Assembly (NCBI RefSeq): GCF_900186505.1
Contig: NZ_LT891968.1
Span: 160,119-224,118 of the forward strand
Reading direction: 5' to 3'
Length of the DNA: 64,000 bases
Origin: Enorma phocaeensis
Lineage (GTDB): Bacteria; Actinomycetota; Coriobacteriia; Coriobacteriales; Coriobacteriaceae
Shown: positions 51,690 through 61,025 of the stretch, one piece after another
Layout: each line of letters begins with the position of its first letter
How positions within the stretch are numbered: position 1 is the first letter of the stretch
The notes under the pieces: generated by a model
The model's database searches: none
Told to the model about the DNA's origin: nothing
Seen by the model: the letters and a program-made list of their open reading frames with translations, nothing else
Position numbers and translations under genes: made by a program

Positions 51690-51971
51690 CTACGCCAGAA
51701 GAGCAACTTTGGGCATGTTCGATGAGTCAAATGTCTTGATTTGGTATGTCGACTCGAGGTTCATCCAGAACTCCGGGGTGGTTCCCAGCGCACGGGAAAG
51801 CAGCCAGGCCATCTCGACGGTGATGGAGCGCTTCCCGTTCACGATCTCCGAAATCGCCGACTCGGGCTTGCCGATTGCCTTCGCAAGACGGTATTGGCTG
51901 ATACCCATAGGCTCGAGGAACTCTTCTTTCAAGATCTCGCCCGGCGTTGAAATGTACTCAATGGTAATCAC
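51690..51971 (-). CDS. higA: HigA-type antitoxin
   Basis: A 93-residue XRE-family HTH protein: HPGEIL-like TPGEILKEEFLEPMGIS, then the HTH QYRLAKAIGKPESAISEIVN, GKRSIT and LGTTPEFWMNLE, the HigA signature. The start is a GTG at 51971 with GGGAGG upstream. It overlaps the toxin gene by 14 bp. It should bind HigB and repress the shared promoter. Confidence 0.92.
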   Translation of the reverse strand: MITIEYISTPGEILKEEFLEPMGISQYRLAKAIGKPESAISEIVNGKRSITVEMAWLLSRALGTTPEFWMNLESTYQIKTFDSSNMPKVALLA

Positions 51972-52236
51972 AGAACTCAACCTCCCTCGCCTCGCCGTTT
52001 TCCCAGATAAAGCAGAGTCTCCACTGTTGATTAACTCTAATGCTGTATTTGCCAGACCGATTCCCAGATAGCTTTTCAAGCCTGTTGCCTGGCGGGACGC
52101 GCAAATCAACAAGCGAATGGGCAGCATCGAGCATCTGCAGTCGCCTAAACAGCGTTTTCCTGCACTGAGCCGGAACTCTTTTCGGAAGAGCGACGCCGTT
52201 CCAAAACGCCTCAATATCTGCGTCTTTAAAGTGCAT
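51958..52236 (-). CDS. higB: HigB-type toxin
   Basis: A 92-residue RelE/HigB-superfamily mRNA interferase. Typical blocks are RLQMLDAAHSLVDLRVPPG, RLEKLSGNRSGKYSIRVN and QWRLCFIWENGEAREVEFCDYH, with the C-terminal histidine. AAGGAGGGGGCG precedes the ATG. The toxin-first order matches the HigBA type. Confidence 0.92.
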   Translation of the reverse strand: MHFKDADIEAFWNGVALPKRVPAQCRKTLFRRLQMLDAAHSLVDLRVPPGNRLEKLSGNRSGKYSIRVNQQWRLCFIWENGEAREVEFCDYH

Positions 52237-52264
52237 CGCCCCCTCCTTACTTCTGTTTTGCGAA

Positions 52265-52292
52265 AGTATACCCGATTATCTTGACAACAATC
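52265..52292 (-). promoter_or_regulatory. Possible higBA promoter
   Basis: On the minus strand TATACT (52270-52265) lies 29 bp upstream of the higB start and makes a good -10 box. The -35 region (AGATTG at 17-bp spacing) is weak. Confidence 0.35.
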
Positions 52293-52351
52293 TGTCTGAG
52301 ATCGCATCCAGCATTTCGACATGGGGATATTACGTCGAATAACCAAACGGC

Positions 52352-52816
52352 TTACGACGCCATGTTGTACGCAAGCAGCGATCCATCCGACTGGATATCG
52401 ACGATCCGCAAGTCGGTCTTGGCGCTCTGGAAGGGAATGAGCCAATCCAGAATCATACCGGTCAGCACGTTGCCATCCACATAGTAGGAAACCTGAACCG
52501 TCTGGTCGGGGTTCGCATAGAGACCATCCGACGAGCTGTAGCCGATGCGCACGCGCTGCCCCGTATAGGCATCATCGGGGATATATCCCTGGAGCACGAG
52601 AAACGTGTTCGTCTCGATCATGTTGTTCGACGCTGTCATGGTGTAGAGCCTCACTGCGATGGCATCATCGTTGCGCTCGACGATCGTACCCTCGCTCACC
52701 AAACGCCCGCTCACGATGTCCGTGTCCCAATGGCTGTAGGGAATGAAAAGACAGGCGACAAGAGCTACAACGATGCCGATTGCGATGAGAGGTCGTTTAT
52801 CTTGAGCGTTTTCCAT
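52352..52816 (-). CDS. Membrane-anchored protein, last gene of the zinc-ribbon operon
   Basis: A 154-residue protein. A basic N-terminus (MENAQDKRP) and one helix (LIAIGIVVALVACLFIPY) anchor a beta-rich extracytoplasmic domain (GRLVSEGTIVERNDDAIAVR, QGYIPDDAYTGQRVRIG). CGGAGGAC precedes the ATG. No family recognised. Confidence 0.6.
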   Translation of the reverse strand: MENAQDKRPLIAIGIVVALVACLFIPYSHWDTDIVSGRLVSEGTIVERNDDAIAVRLYTMTASNNMIETNTFLVLQGYIPDDAYTGQRVRIGYSSSDGLYANPDQTVQVSYYVDGNVLTGMILDWLIPFQSAKTDLRIVDIQSDGSLLAYNMAS

Positions 52817-52879
52817 ACTTGTCCTCCGGTTTGTACCAACACACACATCCAGCGACGGTAGGTGATGATGCTGTTGCGA

Positions 52880-53779
52880 CTAATCAAATGGCTGGAAATC
52901 ACCCAGCACATCCGCTGTCGTTTGCCGCCAGCTCGAAACGTCACCGGCTTGGAAAAAGAGCCGTATCTCGTAAACGCGATTGAGCGTACCTTCCACATGC
53001 GCTACCACAATCGCATCGTAATATCCGCTTTCGTCAGCAAATGACGCAACCACGGCATAGCCGCCCGCCCCTGTGGAGACATCGCCTGCATACGAGATAT
53101 CGTCCGTTTGAATCCAACCGAAATCCTCGTACCAATCGCCCATCTGATCGGGGCCAAAGCCTATCTCTCCCTCGGCTGGCTCGAAGATGATGATTTCGGT
53201 CGTGCCTCGCGAAGTGTCGTAATACGTTGTGCCTTCATCGTTCACTTCGCGCTGCATCGTCGCAGTCGTCCGAAAGACAAAGTGCTCAAACGGCGCAACA
53301 TAGAGGAAACCATTCGAGAAGCCCAAGATAAACGTGAGCAGAACACTCGCAACAGAAAGACCTATGAGCACCTTACGCGCAACACCAAGTGACGCCCGTT
53401 TGAACTCCCTGTTGAGCAGCAAACCGAATAGCCCTCCAAAGAGGCAGTTCAAGAAGGACGCCCATCTTGTCTTCGGAGTATAGTCGCGCCGTTCCCTCTG
53501 AGCGAGGCAGAGGTTCGCCTTATGGGTTTCAAGGCTATTCGGCAGGGCGATCGCGAACCAGATGACAGCAAGCATCGTCCAAAACACGAGGAGCAGCGCT
53601 CCATCGAGTCCGCGCATCTGGAAATACAGGTTCGTGCATGCCGAGCATACTATACCTAGGATGCTAAACGGAATCGACTGCTTCCAAGGTTCGATCTTGG
53701 GCGGAGGGGTTACCTTCTTGCCACAATACCGGCAGAACTTCGCCTCACCGATTTCCTTGCCGCAATACTCGCAGTACAT
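52880..53779 (-). CDS. Zinc-ribbon membrane protein
   Basis: A 299-residue protein. The N-terminal double-CxxC zinc ribbon reads MYCEYCGKEIGEAKFCRYCG. Three to four helices follow (SILGIVCSACTNLYF, LLLVFWTMLAVIWFAIAL, FLNCLFGGLFGLLLN, VLIGLSVASVLLTFILGF), then an extracytoplasmic beta-rich domain of about 125 residues. It starts 5 bp after the stop of the next upstream gene, so it is operonic. No specific family recognised. Confidence 0.7.
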   Translation of the reverse strand: MYCEYCGKEIGEAKFCRYCGKKVTPPPKIEPWKQSIPFSILGIVCSACTNLYFQMRGLDGALLLVFWTMLAVIWFAIALPNSLETHKANLCLAQRERRDYTPKTRWASFLNCLFGGLFGLLLNREFKRASLGVARKVLIGLSVASVLLTFILGFSNGFLYVAPFEHFVFRTTATMQREVNDEGTTYYDTSRGTTEIIIFEPAEGEIGFGPDQMGDWYEDFGWIQTDDISYAGDVSTGAGGYAVVASFADESGYYDAIVVAHVEGTLNRVYEIRLFFQAGDVSSWRQTTADVLGDFQPFD

Positions 53780-53784
53780 GACGA

Positions 53785-54672
53785 CTACTCATCCTCTTCA
53801 TCTTCAGGGCATTCACCGAGGAAGCCGAAATAGCAGACGGCGTCGTGTGTTTCACGACCGACGAGACGACGATCCGTTTCCGGCGTGGAGTGAAGGTGGC
53901 CCCAGCTTCCCAGCGAAGCCACATAGTATCCGGGCCTATCCTCCGCTTGCATCTCGGAAATCATTTCCGCGTAGCGATTGCACAGCTCCTGGTTCCGTGG
54001 ACCGGTCCATACCAATCCCGCTCGATAATAAGGAGCATCACCGTCTGCCGTTTCCCAGGAGGTTCTGTTGCGGCTCCCCGTGGCGATCGGCTTCGTACAC
54101 TCCCTGTTGTATTCCGCTTGATGGGCGGCGATGCAATCGGTCCAATCCTGCCCAACGTAGCAGGGATTTACTTCATCCATGGTGATGATGTAGTAGCCTG
54201 TCTCATATGTCTCCCAGTAACCGGGATCGTCAACCTTCTCCCAGTGGTATGCCGTGTCCACGCCATACCACACCACCAAACCGATTGCGCAAAGCAGGGC
54301 GGCAGCGATACCGAGGTTGATCGCGATGACGCGGCGCGGCGAGCTCTTCTTGTTTCTCTTGCTCTTCTCGTCATCTTCTTCTCGCTCGGGTTCTTCCGAA
54401 GCGGCTTCCTTGTTGTCCTCCTCCTCGTAAAGAAGCACACCGCACTTCGGACAGATGCCGCCCTCGCCCAACTCCGATCCGCACTTGCGGCAGAATCGAC
54501 GGACCCCATCGGCGTTCTGCTCTGCATCGCTTTGCCCGCCCTCTTCCTCGGAAGCCGAGTCAACGGCAGGCACGTCTTCGGTAACGGTCTCACCGCTTTC
54601 GTCCTGAAGCGCCCCGCACTTTCCGCACGTCTTCGCGTCGCCGATCTCTTCCCCGCAGCTCTTACACTTCAT
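53785..54672 (-). CDS. Double zinc-ribbon single-pass membrane protein
   Basis: A 295-residue protein with two ribbons (CKSCGEEIGDAKTCGKCG and CRKCGSELGEGGICPKCG), an acidic linker, a basic stop-transfer patch (KSKRNKKSSPRR), one helix (VIAINLGIAAALLCAIGLVV), then an outer domain with several Trp and Tyr (GYWETYETGYYIITMDEVNP). GGAGGAGG precedes the ATG, which overlaps the end of the thioredoxin-fold gene. Ribbon inside, sensor-like domain outside is the likely topology. Confidence 0.7.
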   Translation of the reverse strand: MKCKSCGEEIGDAKTCGKCGALQDESGETVTEDVPAVDSASEEEGGQSDAEQNADGVRRFCRKCGSELGEGGICPKCGVLLYEEEDNKEAASEEPEREEDDEKSKRNKKSSPRRVIAINLGIAAALLCAIGLVVWYGVDTAYHWEKVDDPGYWETYETGYYIITMDEVNPCYVGQDWTDCIAAHQAEYNRECTKPIATGSRNRTSWETADGDAPYYRAGLVWTGPRNQELCNRYAEMISEMQAEDRPGYYVASLGSWGHLHSTPETDRRLVGRETHDAVCYFGFLGECPEDEEDE

Positions 54673-55375
54673 TTGAAGCCTCCTCCCCAGAAGATGCCAG
54701 TATTTCCGCACCCTGCTCCAGCAGGTCGTACATCAGGCCGTCGCAACGTTCCCCATCGCGAAAGACGCCGGGGACGTATTCGAGGTCGGTAGGAGCATCG
54801 TGTTCGATCTGCACGATGTCCTCCAATTCAGATTCGAGGTCGTCACGTACCCAGCGTCGGCCTGAGTACTCGTTTAGCCATGCAACAAGATCCGATTCGT
54901 CAAGTACCGTCCACTCGGCCTGCGAGCCGAAAAGCTCAGCCTCGAGTGCGGCATATGCCGCTTTGTCATCCCGGTACAGCTTGAGCATATAAGCCGAGAC
55001 GAGCTCTTGGGTAGAGAAGACGCCCTCAGCATCTTCAAGGAGCAGGATGCGGCTCGTGTACTCAATCCCTTCTGCATGCGCTCCGAAGTAGAGCTCCGCG
55101 CAGTGGGGGCAGGCATAGTTCGTATAGACCACGTATTCTTTTCCAGGATCGATGTCGTAGGGCATCTCCTGGTAGACGAAGTCGCTCTGAACCACGTCCT
55201 CATGCCCGCCGCTCGGCACGCCGTAGGCACCGGCAGCAGGGCTCGATACGGCACCATGCCAAAGCGCCATACCTCCCACCGCTGCAATCGCGCACAACAA
55301 CACGACGAAAAGAGCGAGGTTCATCGTCCGCAGCTTGCGCTCGACATGCGATGTATCTGTTCTGGGCGATGGCAA
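54662..55375 (-). CDS. Membrane-anchored DsbA/thioredoxin-fold protein
   Basis: A 237-residue protein. An N-terminal helix (LALFVVLLCAIAAVGGMAL) precedes a thioredoxin-like domain with VVYTNYACPHCAELYFG, so CPHC is the redox motif as in DsbA. SRILLLEDAEGVF and AAYAALEAELFG fit the helical insert, and LEYVPGVFRDGER holds the expected cis-Pro. The start is a TTG at 55375, 7 bp after the upstream stop; ATG at 55324 is the alternative. It could supply disulfide chemistry to the outer domains encoded by its neighbours (inference). Confidence 0.77.
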   Translation of the reverse strand: MPSPRTDTSHVERKLRTMNLALFVVLLCAIAAVGGMALWHGAVSSPAAGAYGVPSGGHEDVVQSDFVYQEMPYDIDPGKEYVVYTNYACPHCAELYFGAHAEGIEYTSRILLLEDAEGVFSTQELVSAYMLKLYRDDKAAYAALEAELFGSQAEWTVLDESDLVAWLNEYSGRRWVRDDLESELEDIVQIEHDAPTDLEYVPGVFRDGERCDGLMYDLLEQGAEILASSGEEASNEV

Positions 55376-55381
55376 CGTTCA

Positions 55382-55849
55382 TCACGCTTCCGCGTCGCTC
55401 GTAGCGCGCTCGTCCAAAGGGGCACCGCAGTATTCGCAGAACTTGCTGTCTAAAGGCAGGTCGTGCCCGCATTTTGGACAAGCAAGCTTCGGCTCGCTTG
55501 AGCCTTCGGGCTCAGCGGGAACCGCGACGGGAGAAGCCCCTGCCTCGACAGCCGATGCCACCTCTTGAGGAACGGCTTGGGTGATATAGATGACCTGAGG
55601 CTGCACCGTAGCAGCGGGCTCCTTCTTTTTCTTTGCCTCCTGCTCTTCCTTGCGCGTCTTGTCCCAGAAGTAGATTCCCAGACCGGGAACGATGGCCGAA
55701 AACGAGAAGACGCAGAACCATCCGAAGAGGGCGACACCGTTATCGCCCCCTCGCTTGGCATAGCGATATGCCGTACCGAAACCGAAGAACACCTGAACCC
55801 AGTAGCAGGCTCCCCAAAGGAAAACGATAAACGTGATCATGGCTTCCAT
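55382..55849 (-). CDS. Membrane protein with C-terminal zinc ribbon
   Basis: A 155-residue protein, first gene of the leftward operon. Two helices (ITFIVFLWGACYWVQVFF and VALFGWFCVFSFSAIVPG) are followed by a Lys/Glu stretch, an Ala/Pro linker and a zinc ribbon (CPKCGHDLPLDSKFCEYCG). No family recognised. The 270-bp gap upstream holds CATTGG-type boxes. Confidence 0.65.
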   Translation of the reverse strand: MEAMITFIVFLWGACYWVQVFFGFGTAYRYAKRGGDNGVALFGWFCVFSFSAIVPGLGIYFWDKTRKEEQEAKKKKEPAATVQPQVIYITQAVPQEVASAVEAGASPVAVPAEPEGSSEPKLACPKCGHDLPLDSKFCEYCGAPLDERATSDAEA

Positions 55850-55918
55850 ATCGGTGCTCCAAGCGAAACGATTCGAATCCGTACTTGGGGCAAGTTAATC
55901 ACCGGCGATGCGGAATCA

Positions 55919-56056
55919 TTTGCCAATCGACTTTCATTGGCAAAGCTCCTATCCATTGCTCTTCGCTTGCAACCAGAAGCCATAACTATTCCAGCAGCGT
56001 AATGAGGTGGTAGCCAACAAATGGGGTGGCTCCCCGACCAGTTTCATTGGGAAACG
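55919..56056. promoter_or_regulatory. ATTGGCAAA dyad and CATTGGGAAA box in a divergent promoter region
   Basis: TTTGCCAAT (55919-55927) and its complement ATTGGCAAA (55936-55944) form a perfect 9-bp dyad with an 8-nt spacer, 70 bp upstream of the zinc-ribbon operon. GTTTCATTGGGAAAC (56041-56055) lies 65 bp upstream of the first FHA gene. Both relate to the boxes at 46495, 47207 and 50318-50430. Confidence 0.42.
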
Positions 56057-56120
56057 GTCCAAAACCGTTGGCGGTATCGTTGTCTCGGTCAAGGGGAAGG
56101 CGCGCTGTACAGGAAGAAGC

Positions 56121-57653
56121 ATGGAACCCAAAAGCGGGCGTAAGCCCATCAACGTGCTCGCGGAATACCTCACCTCCTGGATTCGAGAGAACTCCGAGGA
56201 GGCGCTGCCGTTTGACTCGTTCGAGAGCCTCCGCCCCCACCGCGTCGCCCAGAAGGACGTCGAGCGCTGGATCTTCAACTGCAACTACATCTACAGCCGC
56301 GTCGGCGACTTCCTCTATGACGAGAACCTCCTGCCCGATGACGCCGGGAAGCTCAACGACCTCATCGTGAGCATCGAGCGCTCGTTCAAGGCGATCAGCG
56401 ACAACACCCCGCTCGACCTGCGTTCGAAGCCGCAGCAGTCGGTCGTCTACGAGCTCTCGCGCGACTGGCCGCCCTTCAACCGCCGCAGCCGCAACAGCAT
56501 GGGGCTCTTCCGCCGGGCGCTCGAGCGCTTCGCGACGGAAAGCCCGGAGTTCTGCGATGAACACCAAGAGGAGCTCGGCGCGCTCGAGGAGCAGCTCGCC
56601 GAGGAGGCGGCGTTCTACGCCGAGGTGGGGCGGCAGGCGGGCGCAGGGCCGCGGGCATTCACGACCCGGTGCCGCGAGCTGCTGCCCATCTGGTGCGCCA
56701 AGGAGATCAACCCCATTGTCACCCTGCTCATCTGGACCGACGACCAGGCCATCGCGCGCCTCGCCAGCCTGTTGCGCGAGGCGTTCAGCGTTCACGCGAC
56801 CGACATGGCGGCATCCGAGGACGCGATCGACGCCTGGTACGAGGCGACCCTCCAGGCGCAGGCCGCCTACATCGACACCATCGACGACGACAACGACCTC
56901 AGCGCCCTGAGTGTCCGCGAGATCGGCGCGCTGCTTGCCGCCTGCGGCTTCTCGCTCGACCACGGCGGCAGCTCCGCACGGCTCCCCCGCTGGCTTCTGG
57001 GCAAGTCGCGCCTTATCTGGAACATCGTGATCTGCGCCGTGCTGGGGCCCGGGGAGGCCATCGGCGGCATCCAGCCCCGGCGCTCCGCCACGGCGGAGAC
57101 CGGCCGGTGCGCGCCGCTCACCCTGCACCCACGCAACCTCAACGGCGAGGCGCTCCTGCGCCGGCGCTACCGCTCCGGCCGCGTGGAGACCGTGGACCGC
57201 CTCGCCCTCGACGGCGTGCGCGCGCCGGGCCTGTGGAAGGTCATCGGCAGCCATTACGACGCGCACGCGCCGCTCCCCAACAGCGCATACCGCTGCCAGT
57301 TCGCCCACCTGGGGGCAGCCTACGTGGCGAGTGAGGTCCCGTGCGCCACCGGTACGCCACGCGAGGGGTCCGGCGACTCGCGCTTCCATGTCGAGCTCAC
57401 GCTCGAGCTCGACCAGGACGCGAACGTCTCAATCGTCCTGCACGACCTCGATTCCAAGAACGGCACCTGCGTGCTGCGCACCGGCGCCGGACGCGCCACA
57501 TGGTTCGCCTTCCCCGGCAGGCGGCACCTCACCGAAGAGGACTGGGCCGCGCGGCTCGGCATCCCCAAGGGCGACATCCACCTCGTGCGCGAGCTCCCGC
57601 TCGAGCGCGGCGACATCATCCAGCTCGCAAGCTCCTGCTTCGAGCTGATCTAG
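56121..57653 (+). CDS. FHA-domain protein, paralogue 1
   Basis: A 510-residue protein. The N-terminal domain begins RKPINVLAEYLTSWIREN and has QKDVERWIFNCNYIYSRVG. The middle part is helical (DWPPFNRRSRN, LLPIWCAKEINPIVTLLIW). The C-terminal FHA domain has SRFHVELTLEL, LHDLDSKNGTCVLR and LERGDIIQLASSCFEL; R/S and N residues for phosphothreonine binding are present. The ATG at 56121 has AGGAAGAAG upstream. The same architecture recurs at 61026. FHA domains bind phosphothreonine, which suggests that a nearby kinase phosphorylates its partner. Confidence 0.78.
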   Translation: MEPKSGRKPINVLAEYLTSWIRENSEEALPFDSFESLRPHRVAQKDVERWIFNCNYIYSRVGDFLYDENLLPDDAGKLNDLIVSIERSFKAISDNTPLDLRSKPQQSVVYELSRDWPPFNRRSRNSMGLFRRALERFATESPEFCDEHQEELGALEEQLAEEAAFYAEVGRQAGAGPRAFTTRCRELLPIWCAKEINPIVTLLIWTDDQAIARLASLLREAFSVHATDMAASEDAIDAWYEATLQAQAAYIDTIDDDNDLSALSVREIGALLAACGFSLDHGGSSARLPRWLLGKSRLIWNIVICAVLGPGEAIGGIQPRRSATAETGRCAPLTLHPRNLNGEALLRRRYRSGRVETVDRLALDGVRAPGLWKVIGSHYDAHAPLPNSAYRCQFAHLGAAYVASEVPCATGTPREGSGDSRFHVELTLELDQDANVSIVLHDLDSKNGTCVLRTGAGRATWFAFPGRRHLTEEDWAARLGIPKGDIHLVRELPLERGDIIQLASSCFELI

Positions 57654-57710
57654 ATGAGGGACCGTAACCGGCCTTCAGGCATCCAGCGCTGAGGAGGGCA
57701 CACCCGCGCC

Positions 57711-60700
57711 CTACCTGCCCTCATGGGCGGCAAGCGTCTCCTCGGCGAGCTCCACCAGCTCATCAAGGCTGTAGAGCGGCTGCGTGTAGAGCTCCCCTCC
57801 CTGCACGAGCACACGGCTGCCTCGCTCCGACACACCCCATGCCTGGGGAATCCGCGCGGCAACCGCGAGCTCACCGTCAGCCGCATCGAGGGCGAGCACC
57901 TCGACGTTCCAATGCATCGTATCGGTCGTGCTCAGGTAGATCAGCGTCCCGTCATCGGAGAAGCGAGCATCCGTAATCAGGGCCTCGACGGCATCGGTCT
58001 GGGCAATCAACGTACCGTCCTCTACGCCGTAGAACCCGACGGTACCGTTCGTATCCTGCGCGAGCACCATCGCCCCGTCGGGCGAGAACGCGACGAACTC
58101 CTTGAATCCCACCTCGAGCGGGACGCTCCACAACAACTCGCCGCTCTCGGCGTCGATAAGCGCCAGACCCTCCTCGGGCGTGACGGTGGCCACGGCCGAG
58201 CCATCCGGCGCGATGGCGATCTGCGCCGTGTCGCATTCCAACTCGAAGGTGAGGCCGTCGAGTCCCTCGCCTACGAGGTCCATGCTCGCACGGTCGTAGA
58301 GCCCGACGATACCGCTCTCATAGACGAACAGGTAACGGTCGGGGTTCACGAGCACTACGTCCGAGATACCGTAGCCATCGACCGTAAACTCCTCCACGAC
58401 CTCGAGAGTCTCGGTGTCGAGCAAACCCAGATAGCCGCCTGCAGGGAAGCTCAGGGTTACATACCCGGCACGCTCGCTGGAGCAAACGCAGCCGTCGTAT
58501 CGGACGCCTTCGACCTCATACGGCCACCTCCACGACGCGAGCATCTCGCCGGTCGCGGCATCGAACTGCCAGGCACGCGGCGGCGTCGTGCCGCCGCCGG
58601 GATCACAGACCACCAGCAGGTCGCTGTCGCTATCCGGGAACGTGATGAACGTTTGCCCGTTGTTGGCGAACTCGATCCCTTGAGCGGCAAGGTCGATCGT
58701 CGCCGACGGCTCGAAGTTCTCGCCGCTCAAGACCGTGATGGTTCCCGTCCCGTCATAGATCGCCGCGCGGGAGCCGTCCGCACTGACCGAGATGCCTGAG
58801 ATGGCGTCGATGCCCTCGACTAGCTCAACGCCGGGTTCCTGCGGTATCACCAGGTCATCACGGTAGACGTATATGACCTCGGTTTCCTCGGCAGAGCAGG
58901 CGACGGCATAGCGCGAGGGCCCGACCTGGATCTCCTCTGCATGCCAGGTGAACGTGGGAAACCGGTAGCCGGCGACCGTCATGAGCTCCATGCTGCCTTC
59001 AGCGACCGCGCCCGCGTAGCGCTTACCGGTGATGTCGGTCGCGCGCAGCACCTCGCCGCCGTCCGAGTTCACGTAGTGGAACTGGACAATCGTCCCCTCG
59101 GCCGCCACATCGACGATCACCTCGCCGGTCGTGGCGTCCACGAGCAGCGCATGGGATCCCGCCGTGAACGGCACGACCGTCCGTCCGAGCGCCGCAGAGT
59201 CCTCGACGGGATGGATCGAAGCATCACCGTTGAACGGCAACTGACTGAAATCGATCTGGTAGGGCGCCCAGCTGCGCTCGAAGCTCCACGCGAGCGACAG
59301 GTCGTCGAGGCGGTACGCGCACGCCGTCATCGCACCCTGCCAGGAATCATCCACCCCATCGCTCGCCAGATCGCTGCTCACGGTATAGATCGCGTCGGCG
59401 CTGAGGACGATGCCCGTCACGTCGGGCGCGGCGAGCTCGCCGTAGCGCACGGCACCCGTCGCGAGGTCCCACACCGCCAGCGATCCGCCTGTGGCCACAG
59501 CGACCGTGTCGCCGGTAACACCTATGGCAATCGTCTTCGCATCTTTCTCGGACCATTCGAACGTGACTTCCTGCACGACCTCGCCGGTCGAAAGGTCGAT
59601 TACCGCAGAGAAGTCCTTGCCGCTCGAGGCCCCTGCAACGGCGATCCGCCCATCGCTCAAAGGCTCGATCCACGCAATCCATCCTAGGTCACGCTGCGTC
59701 CAGAGCAGCTCGCCCGCAGCCACATCGAAGCAGGCGAGACCTCGGTCATCGAAGGGCGCGAGCAGCAAGCCCTCGGCCCTGTCCATGTACCCGGAGAACG
59801 AGCCGCCCCCGCCCTTCCCATCAAGGGTGAGCTCGGTGGGGGCACCGGTCTCAAGGTCGTAGGCCATGATGCAGTCCGGAGAATCAAGCACGGCGAGCCA
59901 GCCCCCGCCGCGCGCGCCGCCCGTATCGGAAACGACGAGCGTCGAGGCATCGACCACGCCATCGATTCGGTACTGAGGCACGGTATCAATGATAGGATGG
60001 TAGACGCCGAGCGCGCCCGCGAGCGCTGAGGATGCCTGCGCCTCCCTGATGAAATCGTCATTTGAGGGCACCGTCTCGAGCGCATATCCGATGGCGGCCA
60101 TGCGGTCGCCTGCCGCGTGGGCCTCGTTCGCCTTGGCGGCGGCGTCCTGGGCATGCGCCAGCTCCTCGGTAGCGGCCACCCGCTGCTGCTGGAAGAACGC
60201 CACCCCGCCCACGAGCGCCGCGACCGCGCACGCGGCGAGTGCCACCGCGCCGATGCGCCTGCGGACACGCGCGCGCTGCCGCTGTGCGAGCTCGTCATAG
60301 GGGCAGCCGATGATAGGTGCCGTGATGCGCAGCAGCTCCGAGCGGCGGCGACGCCGGGACACCCCGGCGCGCAGGTCGGCGGCGATGGGCTCGCCGCCAC
60401 CGGGCTGGCCCACAAGGGGGACGCCGTTCGCCACGTAACCGCCCGCTGCTCCACCGGATACGAGCTCAGGGACGAACGGCCCCGCATGCGCTACCAGCGC
60501 CGGCGGGAACGCCTCCGCAGGCTCGCCGCTCGCGAGCACCGTGAGCACGCGGCCGGCGCCGTGCATCGCCACGAACGCCTCGATCTCGCGCGCGACCCAA
60601 GGTGATGCCGCGGCGGCGGGCGAGCACACCACGATGAGCCAGCGCGAGGCCGCAAGCGCCTGTGCCAGCCCCGCATCGAGCGAGGTCCCCGCCGCGAGCT

Positions 60701-60905
60701 CGTCCTCATCGCGAAAGACCTTCCCCAAGCGGGAGCGGCCCAGGCCCTCACGTAGGCGGGCCGGCACGGGAAACCCTTCGATGAACCGCTGGACCTCGCG
60801 CGCGACGCGGGCGTCGTACTCGGTATGGCTATAGCTGATGAACGCCTCGTAGCGGCATGGCTTATCGCCGGCAGGTTCCCCTTTCATGTCGATACGCTCG
60901 TCCAT
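57711..60905 (-). CDS. TIR-transmembrane-beta-propeller protein
   Basis: A 1064-residue protein. The N-terminal TIR domain (about 19-145) starts YEAFISYSHTEYDARVA, has FRDEDELAAGTSL and WLIVVCSPAAAASPWV, and keeps the glutamate expected for NAD hydrolysis in AREIEAF (about E107). A basic patch precedes one membrane helix (about 219-238), then a coiled stretch. Residues about 330-1050 are repeated PQQ/WD40-like blades (VIDLSTGEVVQEV, VWDLATGAVRY). TIR would be inside and the propeller outside. GAAAGGG precedes the ATG at 60905; the open frame upstream is antisense to the next gene. Confidence 0.82.
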   Translation of the reverse strand: MDERIDMKGEPAGDKPCRYEAFISYSHTEYDARVAREVQRFIEGFPVPARLREGLGRSRLGKVFRDEDELAAGTSLDAGLAQALAASRWLIVVCSPAAAASPWVAREIEAFVAMHGAGRVLTVLASGEPAEAFPPALVAHAGPFVPELVSGGAAGGYVANGVPLVGQPGGGEPIAADLRAGVSRRRRRSELLRITAPIIGCPYDELAQRQRARVRRRIGAVALAACAVAALVGGVAFFQQQRVAATEELAHAQDAAAKANEAHAAGDRMAAIGYALETVPSNDDFIREAQASSALAGALGVYHPIIDTVPQYRIDGVVDASTLVVSDTGGARGGGWLAVLDSPDCIMAYDLETGAPTELTLDGKGGGGSFSGYMDRAEGLLLAPFDDRGLACFDVAAGELLWTQRDLGWIAWIEPLSDGRIAVAGASSGKDFSAVIDLSTGEVVQEVTFEWSEKDAKTIAIGVTGDTVAVATGGSLAVWDLATGAVRYGELAAPDVTGIVLSADAIYTVSSDLASDGVDDSWQGAMTACAYRLDDLSLAWSFERSWAPYQIDFSQLPFNGDASIHPVEDSAALGRTVVPFTAGSHALLVDATTGEVIVDVAAEGTIVQFHYVNSDGGEVLRATDITGKRYAGAVAEGSMELMTVAGYRFPTFTWHAEEIQVGPSRYAVACSAEETEVIYVYRDDLVIPQEPGVELVEGIDAISGISVSADGSRAAIYDGTGTITVLSGENFEPSATIDLAAQGIEFANNGQTFITFPDSDSDLLVVCDPGGGTTPPRAWQFDAATGEMLASWRWPYEVEGVRYDGCVCSSERAGYVTLSFPAGGYLGLLDTETLEVVEEFTVDGYGISDVVLVNPDRYLFVYESGIVGLYDRASMDLVGEGLDGLTFELECDTAQIAIAPDGSAVATVTPEEGLALIDAESGELLWSVPLEVGFKEFVAFSPDGAMVLAQDTNGTVGFYGVEDGTLIAQTDAVEALITDARFSDDGTLIYLSTTDTMHWNVEVLALDAADGELAVAARIPQAWGVSERGSRVLVQGGELYTQPLYSLDELVELAEETLAAHEGR

Positions 60906-61025
60906 GTGCAGCCCTTTCACCGACACGTCCATCCATCCCCTACCATGAAGGGTACGATGGAGGGACGCCCTCCGCAAACGTTTGTAGGCGGACGGCGTCA
61001 CGACTCGATGGCAGACGGGGGAACC

